DNA from: Mycobacterium parascrofulaceum ATCC BAA-614
GTDB lineage: Bacteria > Actinomycetota > Actinomycetes > Mycobacteriales > Mycobacteriaceae
Reading direction: 5' to 3'
DNA: 64,000 bases
Assembly (NCBI RefSeq): GCF_000164135.1
Contig: NZ_GG770554.1
Span: 432,698 to 496,697, forward strand
The notes beneath the pieces were generated by a model. It saw nothing but the letters and a program-made list of their open reading frames with translations, did no database searches and had not been told where the DNA came from. Shown in pieces: positions 49,548 to 59,111 of the stretch. Position 1 is the first letter of the stretch; every line of letters starts with the position of its first letter. The position numbers and the translations under genes are program-made.

Positions 49548-51005
49548 ATGGATTTCCGCACCTTTGTCCGGACTCTGCTCACGCATTGGAAACTGGCCCT
49601 GGGGGCGTTGCTGGCGTGCACGATCGGTGCCGCGGCGGTCACGGCATTGCAGACCAAGCATTACCAGTCGTCGGCGACCATCCTCATCTCCTTCCCCGGT
49701 GCCACCGACCTCACCGAGTTGTACAACGGCACGCTGACCGCGCAGGAACGGTTGTCGTCCTACGCGCAGATCGCCGGCGGCCGGACGGTGGCGGAGCGCG
49801 CGGTCAATCAGCTGCAGGTCCCGATGAGCGCCGACGCGCTGGTGACCCAGACGCAGGTGAAATACACCGCCAAATCCCAGCTTTTCACGATCTCGGTCAA
49901 GGACACCGACCCGAACCGCGCCGCGGCGCTGGCGGGCGCGATGGCCGATCAGTTCGCCGCGCTGGTGCCGACCCTCGGCGCGACGACGGCCCCGAACGGC
50001 CGGCCCGTGCCGGTGACGCCCGGGGTACGGCCCGACACCGGCGAGCCGAATCCGCCCGGGCCCCAACCCTCGGAGACGCCCGGCCAGCCGACGGCCAAGC
50101 CCATGCCGGTGGCCAGGGCGAGGGTGGTGGAGGCGCCCCGGGTGCCCGATCACGCCGTGACTCCGGTGCCCGTGCGGAACATGGCGATGGGCTTCATCGC
50201 CGGGATCCTGCTGGCCATCGCGGTGGCGGTGGCCCGCGAGGCCAACGACCGCACGGTGCGCTCCCGGGAGAAGCTGGAACAGCTTTCGGGCCTGCCCACG
50301 CTGGCCGAGCTACCCGGCAGGCGCGGCAACACCCCGAGGTTCGGCGTCGACTCCGCGCTCGACGACGCCGTGCGGGGCTTGCGCGCCCGGCTGCTCAGGG
50401 CGGTGGGCCCCGAGGCGCGCCGGGTGCTGGTGACGGCGCCCTTCGGCGGGGAGGGCACCACGACCACGGCGCTGAACCTGTCGCTGGCGCTGGCCGAAAT
50501 CGGTGAGGACGTCCTCCTGGTCGAAGGCGATACGCGCCGGCACGTGATCGCCGGCCTGCTGCGGGTCGAGTCGGGAGAGGGACTGGCCAACGCGCTGGCC
50601 AACCCCGACATCGCCGCGGAGGCCGTGAAGCCCACCCCCATCGCCAAGCTGTTCGTCCTCGCGTCGCGGTCCGCGCGGCGCGAAACCCCGCCCTGCAGCG
50701 CGTTTCTGCCCGAGGTGATCGACAGGGTGATGCTGGACCTGTCGTCGCGTTTCGACCGGATCGTGGTGGACGGGCCGCCGGTGCTGGCAACGGCCGACAG
50801 CGGCCTGCTGGCCGGCGCGGTGTCGGCCACCGTGCTGGTGGTGCGGGCCCGCCGGACCACCGTCGACGAGCTCAACGACGCGCTGACCGCGCTGCGCTCG
50901 GCCGGCGCTGACGTCGTCGGCACCGTGCTGACCGACGCCCGGCCGTCGCTGCACATCAGGGCCGCCGCCAAGACCTACCGGGCAAAGGTCAGCGGGCCGG
51001 CGTGA
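49548..51005 (+). CDS. Wzz/CpsC-CpsD-like polysaccharide co-polymerase with degenerate Walker A
   Basis: The 485-residue protein fuses a Wzz chain-length domain with a BY-kinase-like ATPase. Membrane helices lie near residues 15-35 and 205-223 (MGFIAGILLAIAVAVA), enclosing an external domain and a Pro-rich stretch (about 150-200). The cytoplasmic domain has VTAPFGGEGTTTTALNLSLAL, VLLVEGDTRR and FDRIVVDGPPVLATADSGLLA. The Walker A normally reads GEGKST/TT; the Lys is Thr here. The C-terminus has one Tyr and no Tyr cluster. It probably sets polysaccharide chain length by interacting with the polymerase, whose gene overlaps (GTGA). Confidence 0.85.
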   Translation: MDFRTFVRTLLTHWKLALGALLACTIGAAAVTALQTKHYQSSATILISFPGATDLTELYNGTLTAQERLSSYAQIAGGRTVAERAVNQLQVPMSADALVTQTQVKYTAKSQLFTISVKDTDPNRAAALAGAMADQFAALVPTLGATTAPNGRPVPVTPGVRPDTGEPNPPGPQPSETPGQPTAKPMPVARARVVEAPRVPDHAVTPVPVRNMAMGFIAGILLAIAVAVAREANDRTVRSREKLEQLSGLPTLAELPGRRGNTPRFGVDSALDDAVRGLRARLLRAVGPEARRVLVTAPFGGEGTTTTALNLSLALAEIGEDVLLVEGDTRRHVIAGLLRVESGEGLANALANPDIAAEAVKPTPIAKLFVLASRSARRETPPCSAFLPEVIDRVMLDLSSRFDRIVVDGPPVLATADSGLLAGAVSATVLVVRARRTTVDELNDALTALRSAGADVVGTVLTDARPSLHIRAAAKTYRAKVSGPA

Positions 51006-52480
51006 TTCCCTACCTGCCCGGTCGCCCCCGCCTGGCGGTCGACGGTGTCCTGCTCGCGGTATTCCTGTTCGGCTGCTTCGTCTTTGGCGTGCTGGCGGTG
51101 CGGCGGACCACCGAGGGGGCGTTGCTGATCGCCGCGACCTTCTGCCTGGTTGTCTACTGGGTGAAGCGCGAGGGGCTGGCGGGAGTGACGCTGTTCCTGG
51201 CGTTCGCCGCGCTCCCCGCAGGTCTGCACGTCGGCAAAGTGATTGGGCCGGTGGCGATCTACGCGTACCAGGTGGTCGCGGTGCTGGCGATCTGTTACCT
51301 GATCCCGGTCGTGAGACCGCGGTCGAAGGACTTCTGGCTGCCGGCGATGTTCGCGCTCACCGTCCTGTACTTCACCGTCGTCGGGTTCCAGATGGGGCAC
51401 GACGCGACGATGATCCTGCACGAGGCGACGACCTTGATCGAGATGGTCGTCGGGTTCGTGCTCGCGTTGCTGATCGTGTACGGCGGCTACCTGAAGTTCT
51501 GCATGCGCGTGATGGTCGTGACGCTCTGGTTTTCGGCGGGCATGGCGATTTTCAGCTCGTTGCATGCCATCCGGCTGGCCGGCCGGGCCGAGAGCCTGGA
51601 AGGGGCGACGGGCGCCGGTCAGGCCCTGCGGATCGTGCTGTCCACCCAGACGCCGGCCACCGCCGCGCTGACCGCACTGGTCGCCGCGTCGATCATCGGA
51701 CGGGTCCGGCCCGCGACGTATCTCGCGTTCGGGCCGCCCGCGTTGGTCATTTCGCTGCTGGCCTTCTCCCGCAACACCCTGATCGCCGTGGCCGTGGGCG
51801 CGACGGTCGCCTTCTTCGCCAACTTCGGCTGGCGCGCGCTGCGCCGTTCGGCCATGGTCGCTGCGGTCAGCGCGGGCGTGGCCGCGCTGATCCTGCCGAC
51901 ATCGCTGTTCCTGCTGCAGCATTCGGAAGCGGGATCGTGGCTCAGCGATCAGTTCACCGCCTTCAACCAGCGGGTGTTCGGCGGGGTCTCGGTGAGCGCG
52001 CTCGAGACCGACGAATCGACCCTGGACAGGCTGCGGGAAGTCGCCCGACTCAACGCCGCGATCGCGCAGGCACCGGTGTTCGGCCACGGCCTGGGCTACG
52101 CCTACCAGCTGCCCTCCGGCAACGATCCGAAGGCCTTCGCCTGGACGCTGGGCCCCACCTACTCTCACCTGTTCTACCAATGGTGGCTGGCCAAGGCGGG
52201 GGCGGTGGGCATGGCGGCGTTCGCGTGGATCGCGCTGACACCGATCGTCGGGGCGCTGCGCTGCGCCACGGCGCCCGCGAAGATCAGCGCCGCGGTCTGC
52301 GCCGGTCTGCTGGCGATCTCCGCCGTGTGGCCGCTGCCCGAAATGCCCATGGACGCACTGGCGTTGGGGTTGGCGCTGGGAACGGCCATGGGCTTCGCCG
52401 GCCTGCGGCGCAGGAACTCCGAAGCGGGCCACGCGGGCGCCGACGGTGCGCCGGCGCCGGCCGCCGTGGCCGGCGGATGA
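51002..52480 (+). CDS. Wzy-like O-antigen polymerase/ligase family membrane protein
   Basis: The 492-residue protein has about ten to twelve membrane helices, starting VDGVLLAVFLFGCFVFGVLAV, and a large external loop around residues 315-400 (FTAFNQRVFGGVSVSALETDESTLDRLREVARLNAAIAQAPVFGHGLGYAY), the hallmark of Wzy/WaaL proteins. GHGLGYAY followed by SHLFYQWWLAKAGAVGM resembles the Wzy_C core. The GTG start overlaps the Wzz-like stop. It is the best candidate for polymerising repeat units outside the membrane. Confidence 0.85.
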   Translation: MIPYLPGRPRLAVDGVLLAVFLFGCFVFGVLAVRRTTEGALLIAATFCLVVYWVKREGLAGVTLFLAFAALPAGLHVGKVIGPVAIYAYQVVAVLAICYLIPVVRPRSKDFWLPAMFALTVLYFTVVGFQMGHDATMILHEATTLIEMVVGFVLALLIVYGGYLKFCMRVMVVTLWFSAGMAIFSSLHAIRLAGRAESLEGATGAGQALRIVLSTQTPATAALTALVAASIIGRVRPATYLAFGPPALVISLLAFSRNTLIAVAVGATVAFFANFGWRALRRSAMVAAVSAGVAALILPTSLFLLQHSEAGSWLSDQFTAFNQRVFGGVSVSALETDESTLDRLREVARLNAAIAQAPVFGHGLGYAYQLPSGNDPKAFAWTLGPTYSHLFYQWWLAKAGAVGMAAFAWIALTPIVGALRCATAPAKISAAVCAGLLAISAVWPLPEMPMDALALGLALGTAMGFAGLRRRNSEAGHAGADGAPAPAAVAGG

Positions 52481-53490
52481 TCTCGGTCATTCACGTCGGG
52501 CCCGACATGTACAGCTTCGGCGGGACGCAGACGGTCATCCGGGTCATCCGCGACAACCGCATCGGCGCCGACGAGGTCCGCGTCCTGTCGACCTGGAACG
52601 GGCGGCACCACGCCAAGAACCTATGGCTCACGGCGCGCGCGGCGGCGGCGCTGGCCCGCGCCCCGCGCACGAACATCGTGCACTTCCACATGTCGAACGG
52701 CGGCGCCTGGTTGCGGGAAGGGCCGCTGATCCGATTCGCGAGGGCGCGCGGCTTCCGGGTCGTCGTCACGATCCACGGCTCCGACTTTCCCAAATTCTCC
52801 CGATCGCACCCCCGATTCGTGGGGGCCATCCTGACGCGGGCGGACCACATCATCGTCCTGTCGGAGGAGGCCCGCGCCGCCGTGAAGTGGGTTGCGCCGG
52901 CGGTGCCGGTGTCGGTGGTGGCCAACCCGGTCGCCATCGATCGGGACGCGCCGGGAGCCGGCTCGACACCGCCGGTCGTGCTGTTCGCGGGCACCATCGG
53001 TCGCCGCAAGGGTGTCGACACGCTCGTCGCGGCGTGGCGGCTGCTCCTCGCCGAGGGCATCGAAGGCCGTTGCCGCATAGTCGGTGTCGTTGACGACTAC
53101 ACCCCGCCGCCGACGGAGCGCATGACCGTCGAGCCGCCGGTCCATCCGGACGCGGTCCGTGACCTGCTGCGCTCGGTCCGGGTGGTGACGCTGCCTTCGT
53201 TCGCCGAGGGAATGCCGATGATCCTGACCGAGGCCCTCGCCGGCGGGCGACCGTTCGTGGCGACCCCCGTCGGGGGCACGGCCGAGATCGCTTCGGACCC
53301 CGGCATGCTCGTCCCCGTCGGCGACGCGCCCGCGCTGGCCGCGGCGATCGGGCGCTACCTGCGCGACGCCGACCTTGCCGAGCGCGACGGGCGGCGGGGT
53401 CAGGAACACATCGCGGCGACGCGGAGCCCACGTGTCATCGACGCCGAGCTGCGCCGGATCTACGAGGGCTGCAGTGTTGGAGCGCATTGA
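52477..53490 (+). CDS. GT4-family glycosyltransferase
   Basis: The 337-residue GT-B protein has an N-terminal acceptor domain (VIHVGPDMYSFGGTQTVIRVI, then IVHFHMSNGGAW) and a C-terminal donor domain (VVLFAGTIGRRKGVDTLVAAW at about 168-188, FAEGMPMILTEALAGGRPFVATPVGG with the E-x7-E motif at about 245-270). ATG 52477 overlaps the polymerase stop by ATGA. It probably adds one sugar of the repeat unit at the inner face of the membrane. Confidence 0.9.
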   Translation: MISVIHVGPDMYSFGGTQTVIRVIRDNRIGADEVRVLSTWNGRHHAKNLWLTARAAAALARAPRTNIVHFHMSNGGAWLREGPLIRFARARGFRVVVTIHGSDFPKFSRSHPRFVGAILTRADHIIVLSEEARAAVKWVAPAVPVSVVANPVAIDRDAPGAGSTPPVVLFAGTIGRRKGVDTLVAAWRLLLAEGIEGRCRIVGVVDDYTPPPTERMTVEPPVHPDAVRDLLRSVRVVTLPSFAEGMPMILTEALAGGRPFVATPVGGTAEIASDPGMLVPVGDAPALAAAIGRYLRDADLAERDGRRGQEHIAATRSPRVIDAELRRIYEGCSVGAH

Positions 53491-54433
53491 GCTCGCGGGA
53501 CCGCGGCTGCGGGTGAGCGCGGTCGGCTTCGGATGCGGCGGCCTGATGCAGTCGCCGTCCCGCCGGGAACGGATGGCCGTGCTGGGTGCGGCCGTGGACA
53601 ACGGCATCACGCACTTCGACACCGCACGCATGTACGGCCTCGGCATGGCGGAGGCGGAGCTGGGCGCGTTCCTGCGGACCGTCCCGCGCGACACCGTCAC
53701 CGTCGCAACCAAATTCGGCATCGACGTCGGCGGCGTGGCCCGGCGCCTCGGCCGGTTTCAGGCTCCGGCGCGGGCCCTGCTGCGCAGGGCGCCGGCGTTG
53801 CGGCGCACCGTCAAGCGCCGGCAGGCGGCACCCGAGGCCGCGCGCGTGTACGACGCGGCAGGTGCGGCCCGCAGCCTCGACGAGAGCCTCGCGGCGCTGG
53901 GCGTCGACTACGTCGACATCCTGTTGGTGCACGGCCCGCGCCCGGGGGACACCGTGGCGAGCGGTGAACTGCGCCAATTCTTCGAAAGCGCCCGCCGGCA
54001 GGGCAAGATTCGCGCCTGGGGCGTATCGCAGGACGAGGGGCTCGACGTGGATTTCGCCGCGGCGTTCGCACCCGAGGGCGTGAGCCAGGTGCGCGCCGAC
54101 CTGCTCAACCCGGCCCCGCGCCCCGCGGACCTCGCGTTCGGCGTGCTGCAACGGCCCTGCGCCACGCTCACCGCGGCGTTGCGGGCGGACGCGGGCTTGG
54201 CGGATCGCTGGCGCGAGGCACTGCAGAGTGATCCGCTCGCGCCCGGGTTCCTACCCAGGCTGATCCTCTCGGCGTCCACCGCCGCAACCGGTTGCCGCGC
54301 AATCCTTTACAGCAGCACCGACCCGCGACGGGTCGCCGAAGCCGCCGCCGCCGTTTCGGCACCACCCGACCCGGAGACCCTGGCCCGGTTCCTGGCCCTG
54401 GCGGCGGAGCTGCGCGGGGGTGCCGCCACGTGA
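53474..54433 (+). CDS. Aldo/keto reductase
   Basis: The 319-residue protein is a TIM-barrel aldo/keto reductase: VSAVGFGCGGLM, HFDTARMYGLGMAEAELGAFL (catalytic Asp and Tyr) and VATKFGIDVGG (Lys). A later LVHGPRPG segment carries the catalytic His. The start GTG 53474 overlaps the glycosyltransferase end by 17 bp. NADPH-dependent reduction of a sugar or cyclitol for the glycan is likely, given the operon. Confidence 0.85.
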   Translation: MLERIELAGPRLRVSAVGFGCGGLMQSPSRRERMAVLGAAVDNGITHFDTARMYGLGMAEAELGAFLRTVPRDTVTVATKFGIDVGGVARRLGRFQAPARALLRRAPALRRTVKRRQAAPEAARVYDAAGAARSLDESLAALGVDYVDILLVHGPRPGDTVASGELRQFFESARRQGKIRAWGVSQDEGLDVDFAAAFAPEGVSQVRADLLNPAPRPADLAFGVLQRPCATLTAALRADAGLADRWREALQSDPLAPGFLPRLILSASTAATGCRAILYSSTDPRRVAEAAAAVSAPPDPETLARFLALAAELRGGAAT

Positions 54434-56133
54434 TCCGCGGGCCGCGGGACTTCGCCCCCAGCACGACGATCCGGACCGACGTCGTGGTCGTCGGGGCCGG
54501 CGCGATCGGCATCGCGACGGCGCTCGAACTCGCCCGGTCCGGTGTCCGGGTGGCGCTGATCGAAAGCGGATCGCAGCGCAAAGACCCCGCGGCCCAACAG
54601 CTGTCGACGCTCGGCTGCCAGCAGGACGACGATCTCCATGCGAGCGGCGACCTGATGGTCCGCCGGCAGGTGGGCGGGACCACCGCGCTCTGGGGCGGCC
54701 GCTGCGTCCCCTTCGATCCGATCGACTTCGAGGACCGGCCGCTCACCGCGCAGGCACCCTGGCCGATCGGGTACGCGGACGTCGAGCCGTACCTGCAACG
54801 GGCCTGCGCATGGGCGGCGTGCGGGCGGTCGGCGTTCAACGCCGGCGACATCCCGGAGCTCGCGCACCGACAGCTGGTCGCCGGACTCCCCGACGGTGGC
54901 GTGCGCACAACCGATCTCGAGCGCTGGGCCCTGCCGACGCGCTTCGGGAGCGAGTATCGGACCGCGCTGCGCGACGCCCCCTCGCTCACCCTGTGGACCG
55001 GCCTCACCTGCACCGAAATCGTGACGACGCCCGCCGGCGACGCCGTCGACCACCTCGTCGTCAAGACACTCGACGGCCGCGAGGGCAGCGTGGTCGCGGC
55101 CGACTACGTGGTCGCGGCCGGAGGTTTGGAGGCGACCCGCCTGCTGCTCGCGTCCGACCGCCACCACCCGGGGGGCCTGGGAAACGCGGGCGGTCACCTC
55201 GGGCGCTGGTACATGTCCCACGTCGAGGGCCGGGTCGCGCGGGTGCGGTTCGGCACCGATCGGGTCATCTACGGCTATGAGCGTGATGACGACGGGGTCT
55301 ACGTGCGGCGACGATTCACCTTCGACCCGCGGCTGCAGCGCGCGGCGGAGATGCCGAATGCCGCTGTGTGGCTGGTCAATCCGCCGATCAGCGACCCGCG
55401 CCACGGCAGCGGGATCCTCTCCGGCGTGTACCTGACGCTGATCTCCCCGGTCGGCCGCTTCCTGCTCGCCGAGGCGATCCGGGTGAAGCACACCCAGACG
55501 GATGGCCGGCCGCAAATCCTTGCGCACCTGCGCAACATCGTGCGGGACCTGTTTCCGTCGCTGCGGTTCGCGCTCACCTTCTCCTATGCCCGGTTCCTCC
55601 GCAGGGGCCGCAAGGCGCCGGGCTTTTTCGTGCGCAGCGCCGACAATCGGTACCTGCTGCACTACCACGGCGAGCACCTCCCGCACTGGGAAAGCCGGGT
55701 GGAGCTCGCCGACGACCGCGACGCCCTGGGCATGCGCCGGATCCGCACCCATATCCACTTCTCCGAAGCCGACTACGGCAGCGTGCGCACGGCCATCGTC
55801 GCGATCGACGAGCACCTCCGCCGCCACGGCGCGGGCAGCGTGGAATGGCTGACCGACGACGTCGAGGGCGCGGTACGCGAGTTCCTGGCCGGCCACGCGG
55901 GCTACCACCAGGCCGGGACGACGCGCATGTCGCACACGCCGGACGGCGGTGTCGTGGACGCGAACCTACAGGTCCATGGCGTGCGGGCGTTGTACGTCGC
56001 CAGCACGTCCGTGCTGCCGACGTCGAGCCAGGCCAACCCGACGCTGGTGGGCATCGCGCTCGGCGTCCGGCTCGCCGAACGCCTCACGAAGGCCCGAACA
56101 CCATGCGGCCGGGGCGATCCCAGGATCGCGTGA
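54430..56133 (+). CDS. GMC-family FAD-dependent oxidoreductase
   Basis: The 567-residue protein has a Rossmann FAD motif VVVVGAGAIGIATALELA (about 18-35), the GMC loop RRQVGGTTALWGGRCVPFDPIDFEDR (about 80-105), VAAGGLEATRLLL and a C-terminal HQAGTTRMSHTPDGGVVDANLQVHGVRALYVASTSVLPTSSQANPTL, with the expected HN/HQ-type active-site region. GTG 54430 overlaps the reductase stop (GTGA). It resembles sugar or cyclitol oxidases such as pyranose oxidase-like enzymes. It ends the operon. Confidence 0.88.
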   Translation: MIRGPRDFAPSTTIRTDVVVVGAGAIGIATALELARSGVRVALIESGSQRKDPAAQQLSTLGCQQDDDLHASGDLMVRRQVGGTTALWGGRCVPFDPIDFEDRPLTAQAPWPIGYADVEPYLQRACAWAACGRSAFNAGDIPELAHRQLVAGLPDGGVRTTDLERWALPTRFGSEYRTALRDAPSLTLWTGLTCTEIVTTPAGDAVDHLVVKTLDGREGSVVAADYVVAAGGLEATRLLLASDRHHPGGLGNAGGHLGRWYMSHVEGRVARVRFGTDRVIYGYERDDDGVYVRRRFTFDPRLQRAAEMPNAAVWLVNPPISDPRHGSGILSGVYLTLISPVGRFLLAEAIRVKHTQTDGRPQILAHLRNIVRDLFPSLRFALTFSYARFLRRGRKAPGFFVRSADNRYLLHYHGEHLPHWESRVELADDRDALGMRRIRTHIHFSEADYGSVRTAIVAIDEHLRRHGAGSVEWLTDDVEGAVREFLAGHAGYHQAGTTRMSHTPDGGVVDANLQVHGVRALYVASTSVLPTSSQANPTLVGIALGVRLAERLTKARTPCGRGDPRIA

Positions 56134-56138
56134 CCGGA

Positions 56139-57197
56139 TCAACGCCGGCCGGCCAGCACCTCGGCGATCACTTCCAGGAAGCGCTGCGCGACGATGTCGA
56201 CATCGCAGTGCTGCGCGTAGTGGCGTGCGGCCTCGGCGCCGCGCTGCGCCGCGACGGACGGGTCGGCCAGCAGGTCGAAGGTGGCGGCGAGCCCGGCGAC
56301 GTCGTCGACACCGATCGGGGGGCAGCCCGGTGGCTGGTATTCGGGCAGGCCGCCCGCGGTGGACACGATCGGCATGACCCCCAGCTGCATCGAGAGCACC
56401 TGCACGCCGCTTTGTGACGCCCGCCGGTAGTGGGAGATCGAGCCTTTCGCCGCGGCCAACGTCGGGATGACGTCGGCGTAGCGGTAGCTGCCGGTGCGCC
56501 AGCGCGTGTGTTTGGGCAGGGCGGTCGCGTCGAGCGGCCCGTCGCCGATGAGCACCAGGTTGTCGCCGCGCCAGCCGCCGCCCACGATGTGGCGCCGCCA
56601 CGCCTCGAGGACGACGTCGACGTTCTTGTACGGGTTGAGCCGACCGAACATGACGAAGTCGTGGCGCCCGTCGGGCCCGACGAACGGTGGAACCCGTTGC
56701 GGGTCAATGTCACTGGCCAGCGGCACGACATGCACGGGTGTGCCGGCCACGTCGCGGCGCGTCGCGACGGCCGCCGCGACGTACCGGCTGTAGGTGATCG
56801 TGGCCGCCGAGCGGGCGCCCCAACGGTCGAACACCGCGCGTTCATAGGGGGGCACCCGTTCGCCGGGGTCGTGCGGCCGGTCGTCGTGCACCACCTGGAT
56901 GCGGGGAACCCGGCCGGCCAGCGCGATCCAGCGCGGATCGCGGACGATCTCGGCGATCACGACGTCAGGCCGGTATCGGCGGATGCGGCGCCAGGCTTTC
57001 CAGGTGGGCGGCCAAGTCGCTGCCGTCTTGAACCGCGGGTCGAGCACCAACTCGTAATCGCGGGCGGCGTCCGACTCCGGGTGCCGGTCGGAGGTCACCA
57101 GCAACACGTCGGCGCCGCGCCGCAGCAGCCCCTCGGCCTGCACCCGCACCGCCGGTCGCGTCCAGGGTGAAAGCCAAAGCACCCGAGGCGATTTCAT
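56139..57197 (-). CDS. GT4-like glycosyltransferase with altered E-x7-E region
   Basis: The 352-residue GT-B protein has the acceptor-side RVLWLSPWTRPAVRVQAEGLLRRGADVLLV and a donor-side FVMFGRLNPYKNVDVVLEAWRRH (about 197-219). The region corresponding to the E-x7-E motif is ASQSGVQVLSMQLGVMPIVSTAGG, lacking both glutamates, which is unusual for retaining GT4 enzymes. ATG 57197 overlaps the upstream methyltransferase stop by ATGA. It ends just after the GMC gene, convergently. Confidence 0.8.
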   Translation of the reverse strand: MKSPRVLWLSPWTRPAVRVQAEGLLRRGADVLLVTSDRHPESDAARDYELVLDPRFKTAATWPPTWKAWRRIRRYRPDVVIAEIVRDPRWIALAGRVPRIQVVHDDRPHDPGERVPPYERAVFDRWGARSAATITYSRYVAAAVATRRDVAGTPVHVVPLASDIDPQRVPPFVGPDGRHDFVMFGRLNPYKNVDVVLEAWRRHIVGGGWRGDNLVLIGDGPLDATALPKHTRWRTGSYRYADVIPTLAAAKGSISHYRRASQSGVQVLSMQLGVMPIVSTAGGLPEYQPPGCPPIGVDDVAGLAATFDLLADPSVAAQRGAEAARHYAQHCDVDIVAQRFLEVIAEVLAGRR

Positions 57198-58015
57198 GGC
57201 TCGTTGCCGGCTTGCAGGAAGACGTCGGCGTCCGTCCACATCCTGGTCTCGAGCGCGCGTCGCGGCACGCCCTCGAGGAGTCCGGTGATGCGGGGCGAGG
57301 CGAGCAGCCGCCACAACAGCGGATTGATCTTCGCGCGCGTCCAGATGTGCAGCCCCATGCCCCCGAGCTGCCACCACCGCGTCTTGGAGGTGTGGAACGC
57401 CAGGCCGAATCGCTTTCCGATCAGCTCCAGCGTCGACCTCTGATAGAAGGTGATGTGCTGCCCGGTGGCGAACGCGTAATACATCCATTCCCCCGGAGGA
57501 GGGGGCGCGCCGTCGAAGAGTTCGGTCGTGAAGACGATGGTGTCGCTGCCCGTGGTCTCGAGCAACTCGGCAACGAACCCGACCGGGTCGGTGAGATGCT
57601 CCATCACCTCGAAGGCGGTGACGACCGTGTACGGCGGTCCGGGCCCCGCGGCCGCCTCGAATCCCTGCGCGGTCAGGTTGGGGGAGTGCTTGTCGGCCCA
57701 GTAGTAGTCGAAGCCGATGTCCCGCATCAGCCGGGTGAAGACGCCATAGCCGCCGGCCGCGTCGAGAAACCGGCCGCGGTGATCGAAGAGGAAGTACAGC
57801 AGCACCGACATCGCGCGCGCCAGATACTGATTGCGCCACAGCATGGTGGTGTCCGCGGCCGCGATCGGGCTGGCGTAGGCCTCGTCCAGCCAATACGGAT
57901 CCTCGGTCTGCAGCCCGCCGCAATTGTCGCAGAAGTAGTATTTGCAGTCGTATTTGGCGAGAACTTGATGGGTGAACGCCAGACTGGTGGCCGAACTGCA
58001 GATGCGGCACAGCAC
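57194..58015 (-). CDS. SAM-dependent methyltransferase with N-terminal zinc finger
   Basis: The 273-residue protein begins with two Cys pairs (LCRICSSATSLAF and YYFCDNCGGLQ), a zinc-binding head found in sugar C- or O-methyltransferases. Motif I is GRFLDAAGGYGVFTRLM (about 80-96) and VVTAFEVMEHLTDP (about 125-138) follows. GTG 58015 with GGGAGG 11 bp upstream is used as the start. The gene is coupled to the following GT4 and likely modifies a sugar of the glycan. Confidence 0.8.
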   Translation of the reverse strand: MLCRICSSATSLAFTHQVLAKYDCKYYFCDNCGGLQTEDPYWLDEAYASPIAAADTTMLWRNQYLARAMSVLLYFLFDHRGRFLDAAGGYGVFTRLMRDIGFDYYWADKHSPNLTAQGFEAAAGPGPPYTVVTAFEVMEHLTDPVGFVAELLETTGSDTIVFTTELFDGAPPPPGEWMYYAFATGQHITFYQRSTLELIGKRFGLAFHTSKTRWWQLGGMGLHIWTRAKINPLLWRLLASPRITGLLEGVPRRALETRMWTDADVFLQAGNEP

Positions 58016-58207
58016 GACTATCAAATCCTCCCGAGCATGTCCCGCGCCCCTTGAAGCACACACCGGGACAATGGAGAACCTACGGCACGCCCGACGCGGC
58101 GGGCAAGCCAATCGGCGCCCAATTTCGGCACGGACCGCCGTTGTGCACCACCGCTATTCACCAACACGGGGGATGAGCGGCCGTTGCCGTGATATTTTGA
58201 GGCTCCA

Positions 58208-59077
58208 ATGGCCAGAAGCGCTACACCGCCGCCGAAAGAAACGCTCCGGCAGAAGATCCGGCGCATCCTCGGCAGTGACACGCGGGACCAACTCAAAGAT
58301 CTCGTCCTTTTCGATCATTCCCAGTCATTGAAGGCCAACCATCCCAACCCGCTCAACCGCGCGGGCAAGAAATGCTTTTCGGCGACCGACGAGGACGGGA
58401 TCACGCTGGAGATCCTGCGCCGCATCGGGCGCCTCGACGACGGCGTTTACGCCGAGTTCGGTGTCGGCGACGGCACGGAGAACAACACGCTGATCCTCGC
58501 CGCGCTGGGCTGGAAGGGCTTCTGGGTCGGGGGTCAGGACCTGGCCGTCACCGTCGAGGACCACCCGCGGTTCACCTACGAGAAGGCGTGGGTCACCGCG
58601 GAGAACATCCTTGCGCTGACCCGGTCCTGCCTGCAGCGGATCGACGCCACCCGGGTCGACGTGATCTCGCTCGACCTGGACGGCAACGACATCTACCTGG
58701 TGGACAAACTCCTGTCGGACGGTTTCCGGCCCACGCTGTTCATCGTCGAGTACAACGGCAAGTTCCCGCCGCCGGTGAAATTCCAGATCGCTTATGACCC
58801 CGGCCATGTGTGGCAATCCGACGACTACTTCGGCGCGTCGCTGAGCAGTTACGCCGCGCTGTTCGACCGGTTCGGTTACCGCCTGGTGTGCTGCAACTCC
58901 CACTCCGGCTCGGACGCGTTCTTCGTCGACGCGGCGCTGTCCGAGCACTTCGCGGACGTGCCGACCGAGATCGACGAGATCTACGTGGAGCCCCGGTACT
59001 TCCTCTACGGCGGATTCGGTCAGCACAAGACGTCCCCCCGCACGGTGGCCAGGATCCTGCGGGGCCCCGCGAGGTAG
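58208..59077 (+). CDS. FkbM-like methyltransferase-fold protein
   Basis: The 289-residue protein has GVYAEFGVGDGTENNTLILAALGWKGFWVGG (about 80-110), a motif I-like SAM-binding loop, and VDVISLDLDGNDIYLVDKLLSDG (about 150-175), as in FkbM-type methyltransferases. No signal peptide or membrane helix is present. ATG 58208 begins MARSATPPPKETLRQKIRRIL. It is a lone plus-strand gene between two leftward units; sugar O-methylation is inferred from context. Confidence 0.65.
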   Translation: MARSATPPPKETLRQKIRRILGSDTRDQLKDLVLFDHSQSLKANHPNPLNRAGKKCFSATDEDGITLEILRRIGRLDDGVYAEFGVGDGTENNTLILAALGWKGFWVGGQDLAVTVEDHPRFTYEKAWVTAENILALTRSCLQRIDATRVDVISLDLDGNDIYLVDKLLSDGFRPTLFIVEYNGKFPPPVKFQIAYDPGHVWQSDDYFGASLSSYAALFDRFGYRLVCCNSHSGSDAFFVDAALSEHFADVPTEIDEIYVEPRYFLYGGFGQHKTSPRTVARILRGPAR

Positions 59078-59111
59078 GGCGGCCGCGAAAGCCGCCGTCG
59101 CGGTGGCGTGT

